64,000 bases of DNA from Myxococcus stipitatus (GTDB taxonomy: Bacteria; Myxococcota; Myxococcia; Myxococcales; Myxococcaceae): assembly GCF_021412625.1 (NCBI RefSeq), contig NZ_JAKCFI010000002.1:868001-932000 (forward strand), in the 5' to 3' direction. Numbering within the stretch: the first letter of the stretch is position 1; every line of letters starts with the position of its first letter. The position numbers were made by a program, and so were the translations under genes. The notes under the pieces are model-generated. The model saw nothing but the letters and a program-made list of their open reading frames with translations, searched no databases and had not been told where the DNA came from. Below, piece by piece: positions 18,838 to 27,463 of the stretch.

Positions 18838-19695
18838 ATGAAGACGGCGATGCGGTGGCTGTGTCTTGCGGGGATGCTCGTGGCGGGAATGGCGATGGCG
18901 CGACCGGAGGAGCCACCCGCGGAGCCGGTGCCCGCGCACCACGTCTTCACGCTGAAGTCCTCCAAGCTGAAGGAGACGCGGCGCATCAGCGTCTACACGC
19001 CGCCCGGGTACGCGGAGACGAAGGGCGAGCGCTATCCGGTGCTCTACATGCCGGATGGCGGGTTGAAGGAGGACTTCCCGCACGTGGCCACGACGGTGGA
19101 CACGGCGATTCGCGCGGGCGAGATGCGTCCGCTCATCGTGATTGGCATCGAGAACACGGAGCGGCGCCGCGACATGACGGGGCCGACCACGGTGGAGGAG
19201 GACCGGAAGATCGCCCCTCGCGTGGGGGGCTCGGCCGCGTTCCGGGTCTTCATCCGCGACGAGCTGATGCCGTACGTGCGCCGCCACTATCGGGGGACAG
19301 GCGAGACGGCCATCCTGGGCGAATCGCTCGCGGGGCTGTTCATCGTCGAGACGTTCTTCCTCGAGCCGGAGCTGTTCGACACGTACCTGGCCCTGAGCCC
19401 GAGCCTCTGGTGGAACGGGGGCGAGCTGGTGGCGAAGGCGGGGGCGCGCCTCGCCGCGCGGAAGACACTGTCCCGTGCGCTCTACCTGTCCTCCGCCGAC
19501 GAGGACAACATCGTCCCCGAGGTCGCGCGGCTGGGGGAACTCCTGCGCGCGGGCGCGCCAGCGGGGCTGAAGTGGGAGGTCGAGCCTCGGCCCGACCTGC
19601 GTCACGACAACATCTACCGCGCGTCGGCTCCGGCGTTGCTGCGCAAGTGGTTTCCTCCCGTGAAGGGAGAAGGCAAGGCGAAGGCCGGGCCGTAG
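18838..19695 (+). CDS. Secreted alpha/beta-hydrolase, esterase D/IroE-like
   Basis: 285 aa with a signal peptide (MKTAMRWLCLAGMLVAGMAMA). The body matches the putative esterase family (Esterase/IroE): RRISVYTPPGY, YPVLYMPDGG near the N-terminus, the GxSxG elbow GESLAG (nucleophile Ser in AILGESLAGL), LALSPSLWWN, and a C-terminal RHDNIYR that can supply the His. The substrate is unknown: relatives cleave siderophore esters, S-formylglutathione or acyl esters. It follows xth closely on the same strand. Confidence 0.85.
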   Translation: MKTAMRWLCLAGMLVAGMAMARPEEPPAEPVPAHHVFTLKSSKLKETRRISVYTPPGYAETKGERYPVLYMPDGGLKEDFPHVATTVDTAIRAGEMRPLIVIGIENTERRRDMTGPTTVEEDRKIAPRVGGSAAFRVFIRDELMPYVRRHYRGTGETAILGESLAGLFIVETFFLEPELFDTYLALSPSLWWNGGELVAKAGARLAARKTLSRALYLSSADEDNIVPEVARLGELLRAGAPAGLKWEVEPRPDLRHDNIYRASAPALLRKWFPPVKGEGKAKAGP

Positions 19696-19800
19696 CCGCG
19701 TGGGGCGCGTCTCGCGGCCAGGCGAGGCGCCCTGTTTCGACCATGTTGTCGGGCCGCCAGACCCCGTCCGGGGCCCCTCACGGTGGCGAGCGGGCCGACG

Positions 19801-19806
19801 TAGACT
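19801..19806 (+). promoter_or_regulatory. -10-like TAGACT 10 nt before a start codon (leaderless candidate)
   Basis: TAGACT at 19801-19806 is followed by GCGCCTCCGC and then ATG at 19817. No Shine-Dalgarno fits between them, so transcription would begin at or next to the start codon. Confidence 0.45.
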
Positions 19807-19816
19807 GCGCCTCCGC

Positions 19817-20989
19817 ATGCCCGCCATCCGACTCGATTGCACGAAGTGCGACCGGACCCATGCCCCGGGCGCGGTGTTGAACCTCTGCCAGTCCTGCAAC
19901 GCGCCGCTCTTCGCGCGCTACGACCTGGAGCAGGCGCGCAAGACGCTCCGGCGGGACTCGCTCCCAGGGCGTGAGCGCTCCATGTGGCGCTACCACGAAG
20001 TGCTCCCCGTGGAGGACCCCGCGCTGCGGCTCAGCCTGGGCGAGGGCTTCACGCCCCTGCTGCCGGCGCCGAGACTCGGCGAACGGTTGGGCTCGAGACG
20101 CGTCTGGGTGAAGGACGAGAGCGGCAACCCGACCGGCTCCTTCAAGGCACGCGGCCTGTCGGCGGCGGTGTCGATGGCGAAGGTGCTGGGCGCGCGGGCG
20201 GTATGTCTGCCCTCCGCCGGGAACGCGGGCAGCGCCCTGGCGGCCTACGCCGCGCGCGGCGGACTGGAGGCGCACGTCTTCCTTCCCAGGGACATCGCGA
20301 CCCTGTTCGTCATGGAGACGCGGGCCTACGGCGCGAAGGTGGAGAGGGTCGAGGGCCTCATCACCGACGCGGGGCGGGTGTGCGCCGGGCTCGCGCGCGA
20401 GCACGGCTGGTACGAGTGCGCCACGCTGAAGGAGCCGTACCGGGTCGAAGGCAAGAAGACGATGGGCTACGAGCTGGCGGAGCAGCTCGACTGGACGTTG
20501 CCGGACGTCATCCTGTACCCGACGGGAGGCGGCACGGGCCTCATCGGCATGTGGAAGGCCTTCGAGGAGATGGAGGCCATGGGCCTCATCGGCTCGAAGC
20601 GCCCGCGCATGGTGGCGGTGCAGGCGGAAGGGTGCGCTCCCATCGTGAAGGCACACGAGGAGGGCCGCCCGGACGCTCCGCCCTGGCCGAACGCGACGAC
20701 GCATGCGCACGGCCTGCGCGTGCCCAAGGCGCTGGGGGACTTCCTCATCCTCCGCGCGGTCAAGCAGAGCGGCGGAGTGGCGGTGGCCGTCTCGGAGGAG
20801 GAGATCGTCCAGGGCACGAAGGACCTCTGTGCCACCGAGGGCCTCTTCGCGGCGCCCGAAGGAGGCGCCTGCGTGGCCGCGCTGCGCAAGCTCCTGGCCT
20901 CGGGCCAGGTGACCCCCGAGGAGTCCGTGGTGGTCTTCAACACGGGGACGGGCTTCAAGTACGTGGAGAACATGGCGCCCCTCTGGTGA
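19817..20989 (+). CDS. Threonine synthase-like PLP enzyme with N-terminal zinc ribbon
   Basis: 390 aa. The N-terminus has two CxxC pairs (C8/C11, C24/C27), then a fold-type II PLP domain with the Schiff-base lysine K110 in GNPTGSFKARG, the AGNAGSALAAYAARGG phosphate or substrate loop, and the PLP phosphate cup PTGGGTGLIGMWKAF. C-terminal VVFNTGTGFKY is typical of ThrC-like proteins. Threonine synthase converts O-phosphohomoserine to threonine; other members of this subfamily act on diaminopropionate or cysteate, so the substrate is likely but not proved. No thr biosynthesis genes are adjacent. Confidence 0.85.
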   Translation: MPAIRLDCTKCDRTHAPGAVLNLCQSCNAPLFARYDLEQARKTLRRDSLPGRERSMWRYHEVLPVEDPALRLSLGEGFTPLLPAPRLGERLGSRRVWVKDESGNPTGSFKARGLSAAVSMAKVLGARAVCLPSAGNAGSALAAYAARGGLEAHVFLPRDIATLFVMETRAYGAKVERVEGLITDAGRVCAGLAREHGWYECATLKEPYRVEGKKTMGYELAEQLDWTLPDVILYPTGGGTGLIGMWKAFEEMEAMGLIGSKRPRMVAVQAEGCAPIVKAHEEGRPDAPPWPNATTHAHGLRVPKALGDFLILRAVKQSGGVAVAVSEEEIVQGTKDLCATEGLFAAPEGGACVAALRKLLASGQVTPEESVVVFNTGTGFKYVENMAPLW

Positions 20990-21166
20990 GGCACCCGGGA
21001 GCGTCGTGCGCCGCGGCGCCCTCGCTGGGGCTCGACGCGAGCCGCCGGGTCGAGCGCAAGGGGCGCCGCGTCACGGCGAAGGATGTTTGCGCGCGAGAGG
21101 AGGAACCTCGCCCCTGGACAGGTCGATGGAAGACTGCCCCCGCGAGCGTCGTTGTGGCGACGTGAT

Positions 21167-21182
21167 GGCACGGCGACGTGCC
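21167..21182 (+). other. Perfect hairpin with GCGA tetraloop in a 5' leader
   Basis: GGCACG-GCGA-CGTGCC forms a 6-bp stem closed by a GNRA loop. It ends right where the Shine-Dalgarno of the gene at 21196 begins (GAGGGGAGG, 21183-21191). It could modulate translation or bind a dimeric regulator. Confidence 0.35.
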
Positions 21183-21195
21183 GAGGGGAGGCGAG

Positions 21196-22026
21196 ATGGC
21201 GCGAGGTCCACGGAGAGGGTCCAGGGCGTCCCTGTCGAAGTGCATGGGGCTGTGCGCGTGGCTCTTCATCGCCTGCGTGTCGAGCCCTTCGCCACGGGTG
21301 ACGACCGAGGTGGAGAGCGGTGGAGGAGAGCCCGCGCTCGACCTGTCGGGGCGGCTGACGTCGCGCCCGGGCCCGGTCGCTGGGAAGCCCGGGCCCAAGG
21401 GGCTCCACGCCCTGGGGCTCGGCGCCGGGCGGGACGGCTTCTTGTTCGTTCCCGAGTCCTACGACCCCACCGTGCCCGCCGCGCTGCTCGTGACGCTGCA
21501 TGGCGCCATGGGCAACGCCGGGCAGATGGTGGAGGGGCTTCGGGCCATGGCGGAGGCCGAGGGCTTCCTCCTCCTGTCAATCGACTCGCGCGGCCCCACG
21601 TGGGACCACAAGATGGGCCCGCATGGCCAGGACCTGGGCTTCATCGACCGGGCCCTGGCGTGGGTCTTCGCCCGTCATGCGGTGGACCCGGAGCGAATCG
21701 TCCTCTCGGGTTTCTCCGACGGCGCGTCCTATGCGCTGTCGCTCGGCGTCCTCAACGGAGACCTGTTCCCTCGCATCATCGCCTTCGCGCCGCGCTTCGT
21801 GCATGCCCAGGAGCGAAGGGGGACTCCGCGCATCCTCATCGTCCATGGCCAACAGGACTCGGTGCTGCCCCTGGAGTCGACCGGACAGCGGATCTTCACG
21901 GAGCTGGTGGCCTCGGGGTTCGACGCGCGCCTCCACCCGTTCCCCGGGGGACACTCGATTCCCGCCGTGGCGAAGGAGGCCGCCGTGGCCTGGCTGCGCG
22001 AGACGGACCCGCGCGCGGCGCGATGA
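21196..22026 (+). CDS. Lipoprotein alpha/beta-hydrolase, PHB depolymerase-like
   Basis: 276 aa. The start at 21196 has a strong Shine-Dalgarno; a long basic n-region precedes a hydrophobic stretch and lipobox LFIAC (Cys27). The hydrolase part has LLVTLHGAMGNAGQM (oxyanion region), nucleophile elbow GFSDGAS, LIVHGQQDSVLP with the acid, and GGHSIPA with the His. These are features of the PHB depolymerase/feruloyl-esterase-like LpqC group. It is probably secreted or surface-anchored for degrading external polymers, in line with predatory or saprophytic life. The exact substrate is unknown. Confidence 0.85.
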   Translation: MARGPRRGSRASLSKCMGLCAWLFIACVSSPSPRVTTEVESGGGEPALDLSGRLTSRPGPVAGKPGPKGLHALGLGAGRDGFLFVPESYDPTVPAALLVTLHGAMGNAGQMVEGLRAMAEAEGFLLLSIDSRGPTWDHKMGPHGQDLGFIDRALAWVFARHAVDPERIVLSGFSDGASYALSLGVLNGDLFPRIIAFAPRFVHAQERRGTPRILIVHGQQDSVLPLESTGQRIFTELVASGFDARLHPFPGGHSIPAVAKEAAVAWLRETDPRAAR

Positions 22027-22063
22027 CCGGGCCGCGCGCCAGCGTCACGTCTCCCGCGTTTCG

Positions 22064-22897
22064 TCAGAACCAGCTTCGCGGATCGGCCAGCTTCTTGAAG
22101 CCCTCCCTGGCGGCGACGAAGGGCTCCTTCACCTTCTCCCAGGCCTTGCCGGCGGCGTCCTTCGCGCCGTCGACGATGTCGTCGATCTTGTCCGTGACCT
22201 TGGAGAAGTCCCAGTTCGGATCGCCCTTGCCCTCGCGCATCTGCTTCACCGACTCATCGATGTAGGAGGTGTAGTCCTTCCCATCCAGCGTGATGGGGCG
22301 CTTGCCGTCGAAGTAGCCCGCCTCGTAGGCATCCTGGATGAGCTGTCCCTGCTGCTCGGGATTGAGGTCGCCCCACTTCTTTCCCTCGGAGACGCCCTTC
22401 TGCCAGTCGTAGCCGTCGCCCGCGTTCTGGGCGACCAGGGCCTTGGCCGCGTAGTCCATGCCGTGGTTCTGGTACTGCCAGACGTGCGTGGCCTCGTGCG
22501 CGAGCAGGTCCTTCGACGGCGGGAAGTCCTTCGGATTGACCACGACCTTGTTGCCGATGGTGACCGCGGGCACATGGCGCGGCAGGTGGTCGAAGAGCTC
22601 CGCCGGCCCCTTGACGACGCGCACCTTGTCCAGGTCCACGCTGTCTCCGAAGACGCCCTTCAAATCCTTCTTCTGCTCCGCGGAGAGCGGATCTCCCGAC
22701 AGCTTCGCCGCGGCGTCCTGGAACTTCTGGAGCGCCTCCTTGGCCGAGGTCTGAACGGCGGAGGGGACGAACTCGTCCTTGATGGGAGCGGCGCCGGACT
22801 TGGGCGTCGTCGGGGTCGCGGGCTTCGGTGCGACGTCCTCGGGGGGGCGGCGATACGTGGGGATGCGGCTGCCATCAACGCGAACGGGGGGCGCCAT
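22064..22897 (-). CDS. DUF4157-like zincin (eCIS-core-type) protein
   Basis: 277 aa, no signal peptide. The central motif LLAHEATHVWQYQNHG contains HExxH with downstream bulky residues, the signature of the DUF4157 'eCIS core' putative metallopeptidase domain (about residues 95-160). An N-terminal proline-rich arm and a helical, lysine/aspartate-rich tail (DFSKVTDKIDDIVDGAKDAAGKAWEKVKEP) flank it. DUF4157 proteins often travel with contractile injection systems or polymorphic toxins, but no such genes lie here. It could be an effector used in trans or a stand-alone peptidase. The start has GAGGAG just upstream. Compared with neighbours it is richer in Lys/Asp and lower in GC. Confidence 0.8.
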   Translation of the reverse strand: MAPPVRVDGSRIPTYRRPPEDVAPKPATPTTPKSGAAPIKDEFVPSAVQTSAKEALQKFQDAAAKLSGDPLSAEQKKDLKGVFGDSVDLDKVRVVKGPAELFDHLPRHVPAVTIGNKVVVNPKDFPPSKDLLAHEATHVWQYQNHGMDYAAKALVAQNAGDGYDWQKGVSEGKKWGDLNPEQQGQLIQDAYEAGYFDGKRPITLDGKDYTSYIDESVKQMREGKGDPNWDFSKVTDKIDDIVDGAKDAAGKAWEKVKEPFVAAREGFKKLADPRSWF

Positions 22898-23059
22898 GGG
22901 TGACTCCTCAGGGGGTGTGGGAAAGAGTCAGTCAATGGAGTTATCCGTGAGCGCTCGCGCGAGTTTCCTCGAAATTCAAGGGCTGAGATTGCCGCGGAGC
23001 GGCATGGGAATCCTCGCGTGAGGCCGCGGCCCGCGTGGGATGGTTCGCCGCGAGAGGCC

Positions 23060-23251
23060 ATGACGACGCCCCCTCCCGACGCGCTCCCGTTCCCGGACAG
23101 TCTCTGTCACCGCTGCGCGGCGCCGCCGCGTCTCGTGCGGTCGCGGACCTCGGTGTTCATCCTGTGTCCGCTCCTGCCCCAGAAGTACCCGCCGCAGCCG
23201 GTGCGGGCTTGCGCGCTCTTCCGCCCCGTGGACCCGGCGCCGGAGCGCTGA
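23060..23251 (+). CDS. Small zinc-ribbon-like protein
   Basis: 63 aa. The sequence DSLCHRCAAPPRLVRSRTSVFILCPLLPQKYPPQPVRAC contains CxxC and later two spaced cysteines, a likely structural zinc site. It looks like a short protein I remember seeing conserved across Myxococcus genomes, but no function is attached. GAGAGG precedes the ATG. The reading frame keeps typical high third-position GC, supporting coding. Confidence 0.65.
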   Translation: MTTPPPDALPFPDSLCHRCAAPPRLVRSRTSVFILCPLLPQKYPPQPVRACALFRPVDPAPER

Positions 23252-23391
23252 CCCCGGAGGGAGGGGCGCTCGAGTGCACCGGGCCCCTGTTCCTGGAGCG
23301 TGGGGGGGAGGCCAGGCCATTGCGACGTGCCCCAGGCGTCCACACCTCTGGCTCGCAATCCAGAAGTCCAGTCATTGGGAGGAGGGCCTTG

Positions 23392-23934
23392 ATGGTCGCC
23401 AGGAAAAGCTCGCGCGCGGTGTCGCGCGTCCGTTCGTCTCGAACCCCTTCACGCACGCGTGTCTCGACGCGACGTGCGCATGCGATGTCGCGGGCGCCCG
23501 CTCGCAAGGTGAATCGCGTCAGCGCGCACCGCCGCCGCGTGGGCACCCGTCCGCGGCGTGTGGCCAGGACTCGCTACACGCGGCCCATGCTGCATGAGCG
23601 CATCCGCAAGCGCCTGATGCAGGGCACGCGAGGCGGGCCCGCGGGGGCGTGGAGCGCGCGCAAGGCCCAGCTGCTCGCGACGGAGTACGAGCGCGCGGGA
23701 GGTGGCTATCGCGGGCGGAAGATGGGCCCCCAGAAGGCGCTCGCGTCGTGGTCCCGTACACGCGGGGCGCCCACCCGCCGCATGGGCAGGAAGGCCACCG
23801 CGTCGCGCGTGAGCGCCCGCCGAGGGAAGTCCATGCCGGTGCGCCGCAAGCGGATGGCCTCCCGGCGCGGTCGGGCGCACCGGGCCGTGGTGCCGATGAT
23901 GCGGCGCACCCGTCGCGTGGCCTCGCGCCGCTGA
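23392..23934 (+). CDS. Arginine-rich basic protein, possible nucleoid protein
   Basis: 180 aa, with about one residue in four arginine and more Lys; acidic residues are nearly absent. A short ordered core is visible at residues ~85-120 (QLLATEYERAGGGYRGRKMGPQKALASWSRT), resembling a motif in small chromatin-like or DUF-type basic proteins of other bacteria; the flanks are repeats of R-(S/T/A)-R. The start is fixed by GGAGGAGGG 6-14 nt upstream of the ATG at 23392. Such composition fits DNA or RNA binding, as with histone H1-like proteins. No enzymatic motif. Alternatives: spore/fruiting-body DNA protection, or an unrelated RNA chaperone. Confidence 0.7.
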   Translation: MVARKSSRAVSRVRSSRTPSRTRVSTRRAHAMSRAPARKVNRVSAHRRRVGTRPRRVARTRYTRPMLHERIRKRLMQGTRGGPAGAWSARKAQLLATEYERAGGGYRGRKMGPQKALASWSRTRGAPTRRMGRKATASRVSARRGKSMPVRRKRMASRRGRAHRAVVPMMRRTRRVASRR

Positions 23935-24090
23935 GACGACACACCCGCAAGCGGCTCCTGGCGCCGCGTGTCCGCGTTCCGCGATGCCGGGGCGAGGCAC
24001 GCGGCGTCGGACTGGCGGGAGGGCCCACGCGGGCCCCGGGCGCGCGGCCCCCCCACGACGTCGTCTACACCCCACTCGCCGACGCGAAGC

Positions 24091-24621
24091 TCAGGGTTGG
24101 AGCTGGATCAGCGACAGGCTCACCAGTCCCATCGACTGGGTGAGGCCACCCGTCAGGCAGTCGAGCAGGTCGTGCTCGCCCGGAATCGTCTGCAGCGTGG
24201 TGGCGACCAGCGAGCCCTCGAACCGGCCGGAGACGACCCTGCCGTACGCCGTCGTCCCCGACGGGCTCAGCGGGCGCACCTCCACGGGATTGTTCATGCT
24301 GAGGGTGCTCGTCTCACCCGTGTTCCAGGTGATGACGATTTCGTCGTGATACGAACCCCGCGCGCAGCTCCCGCTCCCGGTGACCTCGACCTGGAAGGTC
24401 GCCGACGTGACGTCCGTGTCGAGGGACCAGCAGGTGTCCAGGTTGGCGCTGGCGCTGAGCGTGACGTCCACGGGGAGGATCTTGAGGCCCGGCGCGAAGG
24501 TCATCTCCTGGGTCCCGATGCACGTGAGCGCATGGATGCCGCTCTGGGCCAGGGCCGAGGTCCCCAGCAGGGCGACCAGGAGGAAGAACCCACGTGACAC
24601 GTGTCGCGAGGAAGAAGTCAT
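24091..24621 (-). CDS. Secreted protein of unknown function
   Basis: 176 aa. Signal peptide MTSSSRHVSRGFFLLVALLGTSALA, then a ~150-residue mature region rich in Thr/Ser and alternating hydrophobics (SATFQVEVTG, DEIVITWNTGETSTLSM, GRVVSGRFEGSLVATTLQTIPG), consistent with a beta-sandwich. Four or five cysteines could form disulfides. No family recognised. It stands alone, with weak AGGA near the start. Confidence 0.65.
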   Translation of the reverse strand: MTSSSRHVSRGFFLLVALLGTSALAQSGIHALTCIGTQEMTFAPGLKILPVDVTLSASANLDTCWSLDTDVTSATFQVEVTGSGSCARGSYHDEIVITWNTGETSTLSMNNPVEVRPLSPSGTTAYGRVVSGRFEGSLVATTLQTIPGEHDLLDCLTGGLTQSMGLVSLSLIQLQP

Positions 24622-24788
24622 TCCTGTTGCTCCAAATGCCCCCGACGGAAGGTCGGAGCGCGCCGGAGGGGTAGTCCCACTCGCGCGCTCCGGCGACCGC
24701 AACCGCGGGGAGGGGGCCTGTCTCAATCCTTCCAGTGTCACCCGAGGTGGGGCGCGTCGTCGTCATGGGCGCGCGGTTCGCGGGCCTG

Positions 24789-24794
24789 TATCCT
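24789..24794 (+). promoter_or_regulatory. -10-like TATCCT 6 nt before a start codon (leaderless candidate)
   Basis: TATCCT is followed by GGCGCC and ATG at 24801, with no Shine-Dalgarno. It has the same layout as other candidates in this window. Confidence 0.35.
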
Positions 24795-24800
24795 GGCGCC

Positions 24801-25622
24801 ATGTCGTTGCACTTCATCGAGGACATGGTCGAGGGGGCGGTGCGCGTACTCGACCGGCGCGCGCCAGCGGGGGACCCGGCTCCGCGCGACCAGTTCGCGC
24901 GACTCTTCCGCTTCCAGGAGGGCTGCGACTGCGGCTTCACCCACTTCCGGGTGATGGACCTGCTGCTCGCCCGGCGCTTCACGTACCGGTTCGACCTCGC
25001 CGAGCACCCCGACTACGCGACCCGGCGGGACTTCTTCGACAGCCTGCGTGAGTTCACCTTCCTCACCCAGGACGCCTCGGACGAGGAGGGCGGAGCGGGG
25101 GAGGAGGACGAGGAACTGGAGGACGAGTTCGTGCCGGTGGACGGCTACGTCGAACCGCCGCATCTCTACTGCGACGTGGGCAGTCCGCTCTGGCGCCGCA
25201 TGGTGGAGATGGGGCGGCTGAAGGGCCCCGACGCGGAGCCCGCCACGCCCATCCCCCTGGTCGACGTCGTGCACGAGGTCATGGTGGGGGCCGAGGCGGA
25301 GAAGGACCTCGAGCTCATCGCCATGTGGTTCAACATGGGGCCGAGGACGTTGTTCGCGGACACCTTCCAGCGATACGTCCGCAAGGGCGACCCGCTGTTC
25401 CGAAACCCCTTCACGGGGAAGGAGGTCCTGTCCACCAAGGAGGGCGTGATTCCCGCCCCCTTCGGAGTGGGGGACCTCGAGGCCTCGCCTCGCGCGGTGG
25501 CCCTGCGCGACCTCGTGCGCCGCACCCGGGCCCTGGAGACGCCGCTCGCCTACGACCTGCGGCGCTCCCCCGAACAGCTCGAGGACGACGCGCTCTCCGC
25601 CTGGTGGTGGAAGGGGCTCTGA
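24801..25622 (+). CDS. Hypothetical cytoplasmic protein
   Basis: 273 aa, acidic, no signal or TM. Residues ~95-115 are a Glu/Asp run (DEEGGAGEEDEELEDEF) separating two folded parts. Cysteines cluster at GCDCGF (about residue 42). Trp/Phe-rich ends (LSAWWWKGL) look specific, but I recognise no family. The ATG at 24801 (MSLHFIEDMVEG) is preferred over upstream codons because the extension has no coding character and a -10-like element lies just upstream. Confidence 0.65.
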   Translation: MSLHFIEDMVEGAVRVLDRRAPAGDPAPRDQFARLFRFQEGCDCGFTHFRVMDLLLARRFTYRFDLAEHPDYATRRDFFDSLREFTFLTQDASDEEGGAGEEDEELEDEFVPVDGYVEPPHLYCDVGSPLWRRMVEMGRLKGPDAEPATPIPLVDVVHEVMVGAEAEKDLELIAMWFNMGPRTLFADTFQRYVRKGDPLFRNPFTGKEVLSTKEGVIPAPFGVGDLEASPRAVALRDLVRRTRALETPLAYDLRRSPEQLEDDALSAWWWKGL

Positions 25623-25651
25623 CGGCTCCTGTCGCGCCCACGCCGCGCGCG

Positions 25652-26383
25652 TCACGTCATGAGCAGCTTGAGGCGTGCCGCGTGGCGCCGGCTCATCGAC
25701 AGGGGCGCGCCAGCGCCTCGCACGTGGACCAGGAACCCCTCGTCGGCGGTGCCATCCACGCGCTCCACGCAGGCGAGGTGGATGATGGCGCCCCGGTGGA
25801 TGCGGGTGAAGTGCTTCTCCGGCAGGCGCGCCTCCCACTCGGACAGGGGGCGGGGTGTCAGGTAGCGCTGGCCGTCGCGAGTCACCAGCTCCGAGTAGTC
25901 CCCCGCGCTGCACAGGCACGCGATGTCGTCCACCTGGACGAAGCGGGTGCGCCGCTCGCCGGACAGGAAGAGGTGGTCATCGAGCGTGAGCGGCCGGGCG
26001 GTCGGGGCGCCCTGGGGTGTCCCCGTCTTCTGGAGCAGCCGCTCCACGGTGGCGCGCAGCCGCTGGGGGTGGACCGGCTTGAGCAGGTAGTCCAGCGCGT
26101 TGACCTCGAAGGCGCGCAGCGCGTGGGTGTCGTACGCCGTCACGAAGACGACCTGGGCCTTGACCTCCACGCGGGCCAGCAGCTCGAACCCGGAGGCCTC
26201 CGGCATCTGCACGTCCAGGAAGAGCACGTCCGGCTCCAGTTCCGCGACCCGTCGCGCCGCCTCGTCCGCGTCCGCCGCCTCGCCCACGACCTCCAGCTCC
26301 GGATGCGGCACGAGCAGCTTGCGCAGCTCGGCTCGCGCCAGTCGCTCGTCATCCACCAGCAATACCCGCAGCCTCGTGCTCAT
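25652..26383 (-). CDS. LytTR-family response regulator
   Basis: 243 aa. Receiver domain residues 1-120 with DD at 11-12, phospho-acceptor D57 in VLFLDVQMPEASG, switch Thr in FVTAYD and Lys in LLKPV. A linker leads to a LytTR DNA-binding domain (~140-243: VQVDDIACLCSAGDYSELV, RIHRGAIIHLACVERV). These regulators bind direct repeats upstream of targets, often for extracellular polysaccharide or quorum functions. Its start overlaps the stop of the LytS kinase by 4 bp (ATGA). Confidence 0.93.
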   Translation of the reverse strand: MSTRLRVLLVDDERLARAELRKLLVPHPELEVVGEAADADEAARRVAELEPDVLFLDVQMPEASGFELLARVEVKAQVVFVTAYDTHALRAFEVNALDYLLKPVHPQRLRATVERLLQKTGTPQGAPTARPLTLDDHLFLSGERRTRFVQVDDIACLCSAGDYSELVTRDGQRYLTPRPLSEWEARLPEKHFTRIHRGAIIHLACVERVDGTADEGFLVHVRGAGAPLSMSRRHAARLKLLMT

Positions 26384-27453
26384 GCCGCCTCCCGATGCCC
26401 CAGCTCCACGCGCAGCGTGGCCTTCACCCAGCCGTCGTCCTCGCGCACCTCGAACCGATGGCGGCCGGGGTACGCGTGCGCCAGCCGCTCACGGACGTTG
26501 GTCAGCCCCGTCCCCGTCCCCTCGGGCTTCCCCGACGCGTGGGTCGCCGCCGCGGCCTCCGGGGCGCGCCAGCGTCCCGAATTGGCGACCTCGACCTCCA
26601 GCCACGCGCCCTCGACGCGCGCGCGCACGCGCAGCTCCAGCGGCCCCTTGCGCGTGTCCAGTCCGTGCTTCACCGCGTTCTCGACCAGCGGATGGATGAG
26701 GAAGCCCGGCAGCCTCGCGTCCTCGGCGCCCGGCTCCACGTCGAAGGAGACTTGCAGCCGCTCCTCGAAGCGGATGCGTTGGATCTCCAGGTAGCTGCGG
26801 ATGGCGCGCAGCTCGTCACCCAGGGGGACGTCCCGCTCGCGGGTCTCGAGCAGCGAGTAGCGGAAGAAGTCCGCCAGCTCGGTGATCATCTGCCGGGCGC
26901 GGCCGGGCTCCTCGTCCACCAGCGCGCGGATGGAGTTGAGCGCGTTGAAGAGGAAGTGCGGGTTGACCTGGTAGCGCAGCATCTGCAGACGCGCCTCGGT
27001 GGCGAGCGACAGGGCGCGCAGCACCTGCTCCCGCTCCGCGTCCAGGTCCAGCCGGTACGCGTTGCTCAGGAACAGCGCGCTCCAGGCGAGCAGGACGACG
27101 GCGTAGTTGAGCACGTCATGCGAGAACCCCGCGTGGAAGACGGGCAACAGGCCGAACATCGCCCGCAGCGCCGCCTGCCAGAGCGCCGCGAGGACCGAGG
27201 CCATGGCGAGGCTCGCCAGACCGAGGACCCAGAGCGAGGGGCGCCTCGCCCAGAGCCGGTCCAGCACCCGGGCCATGACGCTGCTCAACAGGAGCCCCAG
27301 CACCGAGCGCATCAGCTTCAGCGCGGCGATGGGCAGGGGCCCCTGCGCGGACGTGCCGCCCAGGAGATTGGGGATGGAGAGGACGTAGCCGGCGAGCGCA
27401 TACGCTCCCCAGCCCCAGAGCTGTGCCTTCCAGAACCGCGAACCCAGTCGCAT
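26380..27453 (-). CDS. LytS-type sensor histidine kinase
   Basis: 357 aa. Four hydrophobic segments in the first ~150 residues form the membrane sensor with almost no periplasmic domain. The kinase part is the His_kinase (PF06580) type: LRYQVNPHFLFNALNSIRAL with the phospho-histidine in NPHFLFN, IRSYLEIQRIRFEERL, LIHPLVENAVKHG, then the ATPase G-box GTGTGLTNVRERLA. It is co-translated with the downstream LytTR regulator, its obvious partner. A similar pair lies at 32818-34756 on the other strand. Confidence 0.92.
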   Translation of the reverse strand: MRLGSRFWKAQLWGWGAYALAGYVLSIPNLLGGTSAQGPLPIAALKLMRSVLGLLLSSVMARVLDRLWARRPSLWVLGLASLAMASVLAALWQAALRAMFGLLPVFHAGFSHDVLNYAVVLLAWSALFLSNAYRLDLDAEREQVLRALSLATEARLQMLRYQVNPHFLFNALNSIRALVDEEPGRARQMITELADFFRYSLLETRERDVPLGDELRAIRSYLEIQRIRFEERLQVSFDVEPGAEDARLPGFLIHPLVENAVKHGLDTRKGPLELRVRARVEGAWLEVEVANSGRWRAPEAAAATHASGKPEGTGTGLTNVRERLAHAYPGRHRFEVREDDGWVKATLRVELGHREAA

Positions 27454-27463
27454 CCTGGCGGTT

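Noticed and set aside
21166..21182. Sigma-54 promoter (TGGCAC… then GC)
   Set aside because: The downstream -12 element does not match TTGC, and the stretch is explained by an inverted repeat.
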